64,000 nt of DNA from Chrysogorgia sp. JL179-B06. Lineage: Eukaryota; Cnidaria; Anthozoa; Scleralcyonacea; Chrysogorgiidae. Positions 41,487 to 52,000 of this stretch are shown here, piece after piece (position 1 is the stretch's first letter; every line of letters starts with the position of its first letter). The notes under the pieces were generated by a model that had not been told where the DNA came from, did not search any database, and saw only the letters and a list, made by a program, of their open reading frames with translations. The stretch is from contig JAYKKM010000378.1 in assembly GCA_035772405.1 (NCBI GenBank), positions 1,658,501-1,722,500 on the forward strand, written 5' to 3'. Made by a program: the position numbers and the translations under genes.

Positions 41487-41528
41487 ATTTATTTTTTACT
41501 TTCTTTTTTTTGTTTTAGTTTTTTTAAA

Positions 41529-41696
41529 ATGGGTTCTTTATTATCAAAAAAAATCCCTCCTATACTTACGTTGACATGTATTAATATACAGGATTCATAC
41601 GATGTTACAGTTGATCGTGTTGATGGCGAAGACGAAAACATAAATAAAAATAAAAGTACATGTTTTTCTTGTTTTAGAAAAAAAAAAGATGAATGA
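41529..41696 (+). CDS. Small protein with N-myristoylation signal
   Basis: 55 residues starting MGSLLSKK, which fits the N-myristoylation consensus (G2, S6, K7), and ending with a CFSCFRKKK cluster that could be palmitoylated or bind membranes by charge. The last eight bases overlap the polymerase start. Function unknown; a membrane-anchored virion or signalling peptide is inferred. Confidence 0.5.
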   Translation: MGSLLSKKIPPILTLTCINIQDSYDVTVDRVDGEDENINKNKSTCFSCFRKKKDE

Positions 41697-44600
41697 TGAT
41701 CAGAAAAAATTAAAATATAGTCAAAAAGATATAGATAAAATTGTAAGTTTATTTAATAAGAAAAAAGAAAGTAAGAAAAATGAAAAAATAGACGATTATT
41801 TTTCTGTTAATCATATAGAAACTATTAGTAGAGAAAAATTTAAAGTCACTGAACAACATTTTTCATTGAATGTTTCACGGGAAAAAACGGTTAATTTTAT
41901 TAGTTTTATTCAATCGTTATCGTTGGTTTTTTCTTATTTAATTAACATTGCACGGGCAAATGTAAAAAGTGATGATGATTATGTTAGATTTATCTTTAGT
42001 AATGCTCCAAAAAGTTTTTTCTCTACAGCCGTTTTATCCGTGAAAGACTTTGACGTTAAATATTTCTTAAATATTATGGAAAAAGTTATGCAGAGTAATA
42101 AAGAAATAATAGCTAATGGTTGGAATAGTAAGGTAATAGTTCAAACTTTTCCCGCAGGAATAAGTACAAATAAAAAAAAAAATAGTGTACTAAGGAAAAA
42201 AAGTATTTATAATAGTTTGAATAAGGGAAATGCTACAGATAAAGGCGGTGTGAAAAGTAATGTAAAAAAATATGGTCGTAAATTTCGCACGGGCGTATTT
42301 TATATTCTTAGCCATGTATTATTTCGTACAGTGAAAGATTGTTGTTTTGCTTTAGCAATATTAGTGGGTTTATCATTTTTAAAACAAGACTATATATATT
42401 TTATAATGAAAAGAACACCAAATAAACCCGTTGATGATTTATTTACGTGTGAAGAAATTCGAAATGTATATCGGGAATGTGGGATCCCCGAGGGTAATGT
42501 TGATGCTACACAGTTTAATTTTGTATATAAAAATTATTTAAAAAAACAGGGTGTTGATTTGTTAGTGTATGCTGACACTCATTCCGATAATATAATTTAT
42601 GATTCACGAACTGATAGTGAAGGTAATCTTATTAAATTGACTAATGAAATTGTATGTTTATGGTTAAATAATAATCATTACGATGTAGTCTTAAGCATAA
42701 AGGAATTTTCTAAACTCAGCACCAGTTCTTTTTGTGTTAAATGTATGAGTTATTTTACACGCCATGAATATGTCGATAATCACCTATGTGCTACAAATAA
42801 CTTAACTTGTTTACGATGTTATAAATATCCGAATAATTGTAAAGATAAAAATAATAAACTTATTTGTAGCAGTTGTGATATAATTTTTTATGATGAAAAT
42901 TGTTTTACAAATCATTTAACAAATAAAATTTTTAAACCTTCTCATAGTAATTATAACCGTTTAACACCTTGTCAATATTTGTTTTATTGTAAAACCTGTA
43001 ACAAAATTTGTCCTCGATTCTTTTTCATTTTTTCTAATAAAACAGTTAAACATGATTGTAGCAAACGATTTTGTTTTCATTGTGACAAATACATGAAACA
43101 ACCTCATTTTTGTTATGTGAAACCCCTTTCACTTGAATATAACAAGAGGAAAGAAAGTGAACCCACTTTATTTTTTTTTGATTTTGAAACAAAAGTAACC
43201 GAAACTAAATTGCTTGTACCGTTTTATTGTATCGTCCAAAAGTTATGTAAAAAATGTCAACATATTGAATTTAAAAAAATAAAAATATTTAAAAAAAAGG
43301 ATCAAGAAATTATCGATAATACTATTGAAAAAGTTAGTTGTTGTGGGAATAGACAATTTATTTTTGATAACAATGTTATTGAAACTTTATGTGAATTTAT
43401 GTTTGAACAAACAAATTCCGTTTGGATAGCTCATAACGGGGGTAGATTTGATACTATTTTTATTTAAAAATATCTTTTAGAAATAAAACAGATAATGCCG
43501 AATACTATAATGAACGGTACTAAAATAATGAGTTTAATAATTAAAGAACAAAATATTAGAATCCTCGATAGTTATTTGTTTTTTAGTATGAAATTAGCGG
43601 ATATTCCAAAAGCAATGGATCTTCAAGGGGAATGTAAGGGATTTCATCCTTATGAATTTTACGATTTAACTTATGAGGGTGAAAGTGTAGATCGGAAATT
43701 TTTTGATACGAAACATATGAATACAGCAACACTTAATGAATTTGAAAAATGGTATTTAGAAAAAAAGAAAGAGAAATATATATTTCGTAAAGAGATTTAT
43801 TATTATTGTTGTAGTGATGTAGATATTTTAAGAAAGGGATGTGTTAAATTTTCTACAATGATCGGTACCATAGGTCATATCACCCCCTTTTATGCAAAGA
43901 ATTGTATTACGATTGCTAGTTTAGCTTTGAAAGTGTATAGACTTAATTTTTAAAAAAAAAATTGTGTAGGAATTATTCCTGCTTCGGGCTATAGGGGGTG
44001 TGTAAAACAGAGTTTAATTGCTATTGATTGGTTAGATGAAATTAATCGAGAATTAGGAGGAAATTTAGAATATATCTGTTCACAAAATGGTGAGAAAAAA
44101 ATTCTAGGACGTTTTGTCGATGGTTTTTATAATGAAACGATATATCAATTTCATGGTTGTTTTTATCACGGATGTCCCAAATGTTTTGACCCCTATGTAT
44201 TAAACGTTCTTACAAACGAAAAATTTAGTAATTTATATGCAAATACGCAACGTTTTTCTTGGACAATACAAAATGCCGGTTACAAATTAATCGAGATGTG
44301 GGAATGTGATTATTTAGAAGAAAAAAAATATATACACAGAAACAATTAATTGAAAAGAAAAGAAAATTTTATCCGTTTACTCCTTTAACACCACGTGACG
44401 CATTATATGGTGGACGAACTTCCCCCGTATGTTTATTTAAAGAAACAAAACCCAACGAACGAATAAGTTACGTAGATTTTACATCGCTATACCATCATGT
44501 ACAAAAAAATTATGATTTTCCTGTGGGTCATCCTACTATTTTACTGGGGGAAGATTGTAATAAAATAAAAATCAAGGACATATTTGGTTTGTAAAATGTT

Positions 44601-45741
44601 GTATTTTACCTCCTCGAAATATTTACTTTCCTGTTTTACCCGTTAGAATAGATGGGAAATTATTATTTCCATTATGTTATAAATGTGCTGTGAATAAATG
44701 TAATAAATGTGAACATAATGAAAGCGATCGATACTTGACGGGTACTTGGACTAGTGTTGAGATTAATGTTGCTATAGATAAGGGATATAAAATAATAGCT
44801 CTTTACGAAATATATCATTTTGAACGCAAAGAAAAAATCTTTTCACAATACTTAAATCAATTTTTAAAAATCAAACAAGAATCTTCAGGAATTCCTACGG
44901 ATTGTTTGAACGTAGATGGAAGTAAAAGTGATGATAAAATTAAACAGTATTGTAATGATTATTTAAAAAATGAAAATGTTTTTTTAGATAAAGACAAAAT
45001 AGAGAAAAATCCCGGATTAAGAACTATTGCAAAAACATTTTTAAATTCGTTATGGGGAAAATTTGCCCAAAACGAAAATAATACACAAGTGTGTTTTTAA
45101 ACGATTATGAAGAATTATTAAATATCGCCAATGATAAAAGTAAAAAATTAACATCGATGGAATTTATAAACGAAACATTATTACGTTGTACATATAAAAA
45201 AATTGATGATGCAACAACCCCTCTAAAAACGGGAAATGTAATCATTGCATGTTTTGTTACTGCATATGCACGTTTGAAATTATACGAGTTACTCGTTAAA
45301 TTAGACGATCGCGTTTTATATTTTGATACAGATTCTGTTATTTATATATCTGATGAAAATAATTATACTGATGTTAAAACGGGAAATTATTTAGGAGATT
45401 TAACGAATGAATTAAATGAAAATGAATGGATAACAAATTTTTGTTCAACGGGTCCAAAATGTTACGCGTATATAACTAATTTAAATCAGGAATGTATTCA
45501 TGTCAAAGGTTTTACTTTAAAAAATGAAACAATAAAAGAAAAATTGAATTTTCTATCCTTAACACAATGTGTTAAAAATCAAGATCAGATCATCGAAATT
45601 AAATATCACAATAAAATATGTAAAGATAAAATTAATCATATTTTTATTGAGGATGAAATAAAAAAATTTTCATTTACATTTAATAAACGTGTTGTTAAAA
45701 ATAATTTTAATACGGTTCTGTTTGGATTTTTAGATAACTGA
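41689..45741 (+). pseudogene. polB: Type B DNA polymerase of element 3, broken
   Basis: Recognisable order: N-terminal region, cysteine-rich zinc-binding segment (about 42720-43110), exonuclease FFFDFET near 43175 and AHNGGRFDT near 43430, polymerase motif A YVDFTSLYHHV near 44470, motif B FLNSLWGKF near 45045 and motif C YFDTDS near 45320. In-frame stops occur at 43465-43467 and 43951-43953, and frame changes near 44345, 44585 and 45090. It differs strongly from the polymerases of elements 1 and 2 and belongs to a separate lineage. It cannot make an active enzyme as written. Confidence 0.85.
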
Positions 45742-45742
45742 A

Positions 45743-46420
45743 ATGAACAATGTTTCATTACCATTTCAACACTCTTTTATGTTAACGTTATGTGGTCCTA
45801 GTCAAAGCGGGAAAACATATTGGATATTACAATTATTGAAAAATATTAACATTATGATTACACACGCAATTGTTAAAATGGTTTATTTATATTCAATTTA
45901 TCAACCTCTGTACGCTGAAATGGAAAAAGTTCTTGCGGAAAAAACAGATATTAGTGTTGAATTTATTGATTGTCAAAAGGGTATTCCCCGCATTACCGAT
46001 ATACAAACGAATACCCGTGAAAATACTTTAATAATATTAGATGATCTCATGTTAGTTGCAACATCATCAAAAGAAAATCTTGAAAGAATAGATAATATTG
46101 CAACTCAAGATGTCCATCATCGTAATATAAGTGTTATTTTTATATGTCAAAATTTAACATATGGTAATGGTAAATTGCGATATTTACGTGTCAATAGTCA
46201 ATATTATGTTATGTTTAAAAATTTAAGCGATTATAATAATATGTATACGATATGTGATAATAAAAAAATTAATAGAAATAGATTTAATAAAGTATTAAGT
46301 GAAATTAATGAGAAACCCTATGGTTATTTGGTATTTGATAATTGTAGAAAAGGGTATGAAAATTGTAGAATTAGAACCAATGTATTCCCACATGAATCAA
46401 CGATAATCTATGATTTGTAA
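45743..46420 (+). CDS. FtsK/HerA-type DNA-packaging ATPase of element 3
   Basis: 225 residues, intact. Walker A GPSQSGKT at about 17-24, Walker B LIILDDL at about 95-101 and VIFICQNL near 130 mark the A32-type packaging ATPase. The start lies two bases after the polymerase stop. The intact state contrasts with its broken neighbours. Confidence 0.85.
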   Translation: MNNVSLPFQHSFMLTLCGPSQSGKTYWILQLLKNINIMITHAIVKMVYLYSIYQPLYAEMEKVLAEKTDISVEFIDCQKGIPRITDIQTNTRENTLIILDDLMLVATSSKENLERIDNIATQDVHHRNISVIFICQNLTYGNGKLRYLRVNSQYYVMFKNLSDYNNMYTICDNKKINRNRFNKVLSEINEKPYGYLVFDNCRKGYENCRIRTNVFPHESTIIYDL

Positions 46421-46544
46421 ATAAATGTAAAAGGAAAAATTAAAGTGTTTAAAAAAATAAAAGAGTTGTTGAAAATCGTTTTTTTTAAAAGTATATATAG
46501 TATGGGGTGTGTATATTGTGTATGAATTATTTTTTTAAAAAAAC

Positions 46545-46739
46545 ATGGCAAGAAGAAGATATAGAAGAAGTAGAATTATCTTTAGAAAAAAGAAACAAAA
46601 AGGGGGTAGTGTTCTAGATATTTTTGGACCGTTGGGATCGTTAGTTGGAAATCAATTGGGAATTGGTATTCGAAAAAGAAAAAGAAATCAAAAGGAGGGT
46701 TTGGACGTTTGTTACTTAAAGCACTGGGGAAAATATTAA
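46545..46739 (+). CDS. Small basic core-like protein, end possibly frameshifted
   Basis: 64 residues starting MARRRYRRSRIIFRKKKQKGG, followed by a hydrophobic glycine-rich LDIFGPLGSLVGNQLGIGI. Basic start plus hydrophobic segment resembles the pX/mu-like and related DNA-binding peptides of adenovirus-like elements. An adjacent frame continues after an A-rich run (about 46680) with FGRLLLKALGKILKNK to 46749, which may be the true C-terminus. Confidence 0.5.
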   Translation: MARRRYRRSRIIFRKKKQKGGSVLDIFGPLGSLVGNQLGIGIRKRKRNQKEGLDVCYLKHWGKY

Positions 46740-46877
46740 AAAATAAATAAACCCCTGTAAATAGTTAATTTTTTGTTTAATTAAAAATTGGCATTATTAA
46801 AACTACAACATGACTGATTGTTATTACTTTTCTTAGAATTTGTTTTACATTTTTTATTATATATTCCTACGAGTACA

Positions 46878-47396
46878 CTACCCAAAAATTGTTTCTATTT
46901 TTTTTTTAAATTTAATATCATTTTTTAGTTTAATACGTTCATTTTTAAATATTTTTTGTTTATTATTATTTTCGATTTCATTACGACATTGATTGTATAA
47001 ATATAATAAACTCCAATTTCCACACACGGCAGTATTTTTGGATTGTAATTGTTTACTTTGAATATATTGAAATGTTAGTCCTTTTTTAACACTATAATCA
47101 TACCAATATTCACGTTTATAAAACGAGACATCTTTTGCAAAACTATCAAAAAAATTCATATGTTTTTCTTTATCCACCCATATAGCAACCCAATGTTGAC
47201 CGTTTTGATCTGCTTCATCCGTATTCCAAATCCAACAGGAGGGATAAAAATTTTTTTTAGGAAAAATATTTGCAGGAAATGTACCCAAATAATATTTATT
47301 TAAAAACTTATTTATTTTTGAAATTTTATTAATCTCGTTCGTAAATAAAAATTGGGTTAAAAAACAATGTAAATTCATTGATTTTTTCGTCGCCAT
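46878..47396 (-). CDS. Adenain-like (C5/C48) cysteine protease
   Basis: 172 residues. His in GQHWVAIWV (about 65), Asp in NFFDSF (about 80) and the Q ... Cys pair ending AVCGNWSLLYL (about 122) form the catalytic set of adenovirus-type maturation proteases, standard in Polintons and adintoviruses. It would cleave capsid precursors. It overlaps the gene upstream on its strand (47375-48058). Elements 1 and 2 show no such gene in this window. Confidence 0.85.
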   Translation of the reverse strand: MATKKSMNLHCFLTQFLFTNEINKISKINKFLNKYYLGTFPANIFPKKNFYPSCWIWNTDEADQNGQHWVAIWVDKEKHMNFFDSFAKDVSFYKREYWYDYSVKKGLTFQYIQSKQLQSKNTAVCGNWSLLYLYNQCRNEIENNNKQKIFKNERIKLKNDIKFKKKIETIFG

Positions 47397-48058
47397 TTTC
47401 TTTGTGTTGTATAGGGTGGCGTTGAAGGTGTAGGAATGTGGGTGGTGAGTGATGTAGATGGTTCTTCGGTACTCGAAAGACCCGAAGTGGTTTTTCCCAA
47501 ATTTATATAACGTTGCCGTAATTTTATATTACGTATATAATAGGCGGGCATATGTAATTTTTTCAATTCTTTTAAAGCAACCGTCTGCTTATGTTGTGTA
47601 AGATTGAACATGTTTTGTTTGCTGACATTATGCGTTAAATCGTATAATAAATCATGATGGTTTATTCCAACACCATTTAATTTTATTATATCTGTACCCC
47701 CAATTTTAATTTTTTTCCTTTCAAGAAATTCTTTTATTTGTTGACCACTTGTCACAGTTGGTGTTCTCTTTATCTCGGGTGATTCATCATTGTTCACCTC
47801 ATTTTCAAGTTCATTACTTTTTCTTTTCATCTTTTGTTGTCTTTTTAAAAAACTAACCATACTCTCTGCGACACGTTGATCATTATTAACTTTTTTCATT
47901 TCTTCTTTCATGTTATTTTTACTTTCAATAAGTTCGAAATTATTTTTGTTGTTAATTCCCTGCAATAATTTTTCATTTTCATGATCAGTTTTGATTAAAT
48001 CTAAAATTTCATTTAATTTACTCGGATTAATTAATTGCATTTTATTTACTTCGGTCAT
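47375..48058 (-). CDS. Unrecognised element 3 protein
   Basis: ATG 48058 (MTEVNKMQL) gives 227 residues: helical charged first half, a KIGGTDIIKLNGVGINHHDLLYDLTHN block (about 142-168) and a serine/threonine/proline-rich basic tail. The block resembles the GTxGLxxLL segment I recall from small proteins of other Polintons, at low confidence. The frame is open further up to 48223, but bases beyond 48135 belong to the terminus of element 2, so they are not native. Confidence 0.45.
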   Translation of the reverse strand: MTEVNKMQLINPSKLNEILDLIKTDHENEKLLQGINNKNNFELIESKNNMKEEMKKVNNDQRVAESMVSFLKRQQKMKRKSNELENEVNNDESPEIKRTPTVTSGQQIKEFLERKKIKIGGTDIIKLNGVGINHHDLLYDLTHNVSKQNMFNLTQHKQTVALKELKKLHMPAYYIRNIKLRQRYINLGKTTSGLSSTEEPSTSLTTHIPTPSTPPYTTQRKWRRKNQ

Positions 48059-48135
48059 TTTTTTTATTTGTTGGTTAAGTAATTTGTATGGTTTTTGATA
48101 TATGTTGATTATACGAAAATCCTCAGATAATAATA

Positions 48136-48300
48136 TTAGTAGTATAGTAAGTAGGGCTGCGAGCCCAGTCAACGCCAACCGTGATATAAACACCAAAATA
48201 TCACCAAATTTGTGTCGAGCCACAACTCGACAATGTTTTGGTACTCACGTTTTATAATCGACGTTGGTGAGCTCACAGCCTCACTCTCTGTGCTATTATG
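48136..48300. repeat. Left terminal palindrome of element 2
   Basis: Begins AGTAGTATAGTAAGTAGGGC, matching the end of element 1 at 19 of the first 21 positions. Imperfect foldback around TGTCGAG CCACAA CTCGACA (48213-48232), with outer arms pairing GGCTG.GAGC and CAACG words up to about 48300. Confidence 0.65.
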
Positions 48301-48410
48301 GTAATCGTTAGTCAATCTAAACACCCCTCCCACGTTTTCTACTCAGTTGATGCCAAATATTAAAAAAATCACAACTTTCGCTAAACTTTACGCTACTTTA
48401 GCCATATTTA

Positions 48411-48650
48411 AAAAAATAGAAAGTGTCGTTTCAACATTTTCACAAATTTGTCAAATCACATTTAAAAAATAATCGTTTCAACATTTTCACAAATTTGTCA
48501 AATCATATTTAAAAAATAGAAAGCGCCGTTTCAATATTTTCACAAATTTGTCAAATCACATTTTCACAAATTTGTCAAATCACATTTAAAAATAGAAAGT
48601 GTCGTTTCAATATTTTCACAAATTTGTCAAATCACATTTTTACAAATTTA
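48411..48650. repeat. Subterminal tandem repeat
   Basis: About four to five irregular copies of a unit with GTTTCAA.ATTTTCACAAA, TTTGTCAAATCACATTT and AAAATAGAAAG.G. It lies just inside the left palindrome of element 2. Confidence 0.85.
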
Positions 48651-48730
48651 TGTATCGTAAAAGTGTCTCACGCGTGATAAAATTGCCACCTGTTATGCAA
48701 ATTAGATTATTACCACCTGTTAATAATAGA

Positions 48731-49010
48731 TTAGTCCGTTTGTTCACTATTTTCAGTGTTTGTCACCTCACTTCTGAAATGGTGGTCGTACACGTATTTC
48801 GACGTTCTGATTCCTCCCGACAACAAGCCCAAGAAAGGCACGTACGGTGTCACAATCGCGACAATGCTCTCGACGTCTTTTTGCAACTCATCGTTTAGTT
48901 CGTCAGGATTTTTAATAGCGTTCAACCCATCCAGTAAGCTAGCGAATTTGTTGATTAACAAGTCGGTGAGAAAAGCGTTTGCAATCTCGCACGCGTGGAG
49001 AGAGTGACCT
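48731..49010 (-). pseudogene. Truncated copy of the conserved gene found at 12764-13312
   Basis: The reading from about 49010 to 48731 matches the C-terminal half of the 182-residue protein: ANAFLTDLLINKFASLL, LNAIKNPDEL and VTPYVPFLGLLSGGIRTSKY. An in-frame TAA stands at about 49012 and the N-terminal half is absent. In element 1 the gene lies at the right end on the plus strand; here the fragment lies at the left end on the minus strand, so it is probably an extension of the terminal inverted repeat. Confidence 0.75.
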
Positions 49011-49032
49011 TATGGGAATCACGTCGCAGTGT

Positions 49033-52000
49033 TTAAGGTATGTCTCTCACTACAATGTTTTTGTGACCATATGCGTAGGAGTCAATACCATTTTCTAAAA
49101 GGTATCGTTTATCATCAAAACAGGATAGCGACACTTTATTAATTTCGTAACTACCTAGCTGATGTTTGACACTTCTAATGGTCTTCATTGTGTGTCGCAA
49201 TTGTTTCTGCTCAAGTAACACACTTTTATAATCTTCGTGCTTGATCACTTTTTTAATTATGTTCTTTCTAATGCCTTTAGCGGTTTTCCCACCACCCCCA
49301 TCCTCTTTCAAATAGCTATACATTTTACTGCGCAACCCGACGAACTCAATAATTGGTGTTCCAGCGCACTCGTCCTTCATCTTGCCAATAACTTTCTTAT
49401 TCTCTTTGAAAGCGAATGGGTTGTCTGCAGGGTAATCGCTATTGTCAAACTTTTCGCGCTCCTCCATGAAGTCAGAGTAGACGTCGTCAGTTTTGATTGT
49501 GTACAACAGACTGTCAGTGTCGGTGAAGTGTAGTCTGCAGGTATCGCTAGAGTACTTTTTCATGATATAGTTGTAGTGGAAGTCATACATCAACGTTTTG
49601 CTCAAGTCTAGTATGCACATACCCACGTATGCAGGTCTATTTAATGTCAGCGTCTCTTTGACTTTGTGGACAGCGACTAAATTCTCGCTAAATATCTTGC
49701 AAGACACAAACGTAGGCTTTGAGACAAGCTTTTCTAACTTTTTCTCGGTGGTCACTAATCTTACATCCACACGCTTCCTCAAATTCTCCATTGTTTTTCC
49801 AAACACACTGTTGTTCATCAACTTGAAGAAATCCTTCTCGAAAGCGTTCTTAGCCGCAGTTCTCTTGACTGTGTTAAAGTCGATGTACTTGCCCAACCAC
49901 TTGGACTGGTCGAACTGTAGGACCCTATGCACCTTTTTGATTTTTAGTCCAAGACCCGTGTACAACTGCAGATTTCTATAGTGACACACGTACTTTTTTT
50001 TGTCCATCAAATTAGTCACCAACTTCTTCACGCCGCCAACACTCACGTTAAACTTATTTTTGATTTTCGTGCAGTAATCCGACAACATGTCAACGGTTAT
50101 CTCCATCTTCTCGGGAGCCAACGGGTAATCGTTGTGTAGGTCATGCAAATGGGCTGGGTACTCCAAGTCGACTTCAAGCAGCAGACCCTTTTCACTGTTG
50201 TTGTGATAGTCGCATAGATTAACCTTTTCTATTTCTTTCTTAGTCAACCATTTAAAACCACCCGTAGGTAGACTTCGACTCATTGCCCACCCATATAAAT
50301 TGTTGGCGTCAAGGTACATCAAATACTTCGACTCTTGCGCTTTATCGTACCCCTTCATATATTTATTGTTCGCCACGCCATGTCTGTTGCATATGTAGCT
50401 CACACCACCACGCATACCTAATTCTACGAACTGGAACATGTCGATGTCGGACAATAATTCGAGTTCTACTCCAGTCATCTTTAACATGGCATCCCAAGCC
50501 AATCCAGGCGATGTGAAATAATGGCAAGGGTCTAATTTATACTCGCGATGGCATGTCTCTCTAAAGTTCTCAAAAACGTCGGTAAGCAAGAGCACATCAC
50601 TTTTCAAATACAGGTCGTGATACCCACCCATACTCTCAACGTCGAAGTAGTCCCACACGTCGATGGCACGCTCATGCATTTCTTCCGTAATGTGCTCGTC
50701 ATTCAGAACGCTGTAAAAGTCCTTTTTGGAGGGTAACTCGCTTTCGTCGAATTTTTCAAAGGAGTCCATATAATCGTAGGGATAGACCCCCTTTCTTGTC
50801 ATAAGTGTCAACCCTGTTTCATGAAACACTTCTGACGTGTATTTGAAAGCATCCCTTGGTAGGTTCCTCACCAAGTTGTCTAGACCACTACCCATGAACT
50901 GAAAGCTGTCCAAAAATACCAAGTTTTTTCCAAGCATGAACGCCATGTACTTCTCCATGTTGTTCGGTATCACATTTATGTCTTGACCAAACTTGCCAAT
51001 CTCCTGCATAATGAAATGGCTATCGTAACCACGTAAGTTATGAAAGATCACAGGAATTTTATCAGTCAACTTAAAGTTCACATTACAGTCGCGATGTGCG
51101 GACCCTCTGTACTTACCTGACACGTGACAGTGGTCTCTCACTCTAACGTCAGCGCCAGTGTACTCAACACTGCAAATATGGCAACTTTTAGCCTCGTCAA
51201 AGTTCTTCTTATCGTCATCAGTCAGTATCATTTCTTTGTTAAAGTGACTCTCAGATGTCTTTTTACAATATTCAACAATTTTTAACATCTCCCCAATGAA
51301 CTTGTTGACTGCGTTTTCACCGCGATACACTTTTACTGGCTTACTGTACTCATTGTCGTAGCAACAAACTAATTTATACCCATAGCCACAGTCGACGTGC
51401 CTCTGGTAGGCGTTTGTGTAGCTACACTCGCTTGACAGCTTTGTTGTGTGCACCTTCTGTGTGATAGCCTCGAAATCTGCGTACACCACAAATGGTACAT
51501 TTAATTGTCTGCTAAAATTCTCGTATTTCACTTTCGCACCTTTTTGCGGCATTTTAATAGCTTGCTTCCCATTAATGACCAAACACACTTCAATATGACT
51601 TTCAAGCACGTCCGCGCGGGTGAAACACTGTAAACAATACCTGCAAAAGTGCTTTCTCGCCTTATACTTTGTCTGACGGTACATGAATTTGTTAAAATCG
51701 CGAATGTACACATAATGGTTGTTGCCCGCGTCGTTAGTTATCAACAATAGGTCCATATGGTTAGGATACGTCTCCTTAGAAACGTACACAGGGAATGGCT
51801 GCTTATTTTCGTACCCAAAAACGTTAATGCTAATTTCGTTAGCCTTTTCGATCTTGTTGTAGTCTTTGAGTGTGACTGGGAAGTCAATTCCGTCATAATT
51901 CAGCTCACCGACATGCCTAGCGTACTTTGACGTTCTATCGGAGTGTTTTCCAACAGGAAACTTATGCGCTAGGTGGCACCATCTAAAGCACTCGTTGTCA

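Noticed and set aside
48059..48223. N-terminal extension of the 47375 frame with a hydrophobic leader
   Set aside because: The bases past 48135 match the terminus of element 2, so the leader is accidental.
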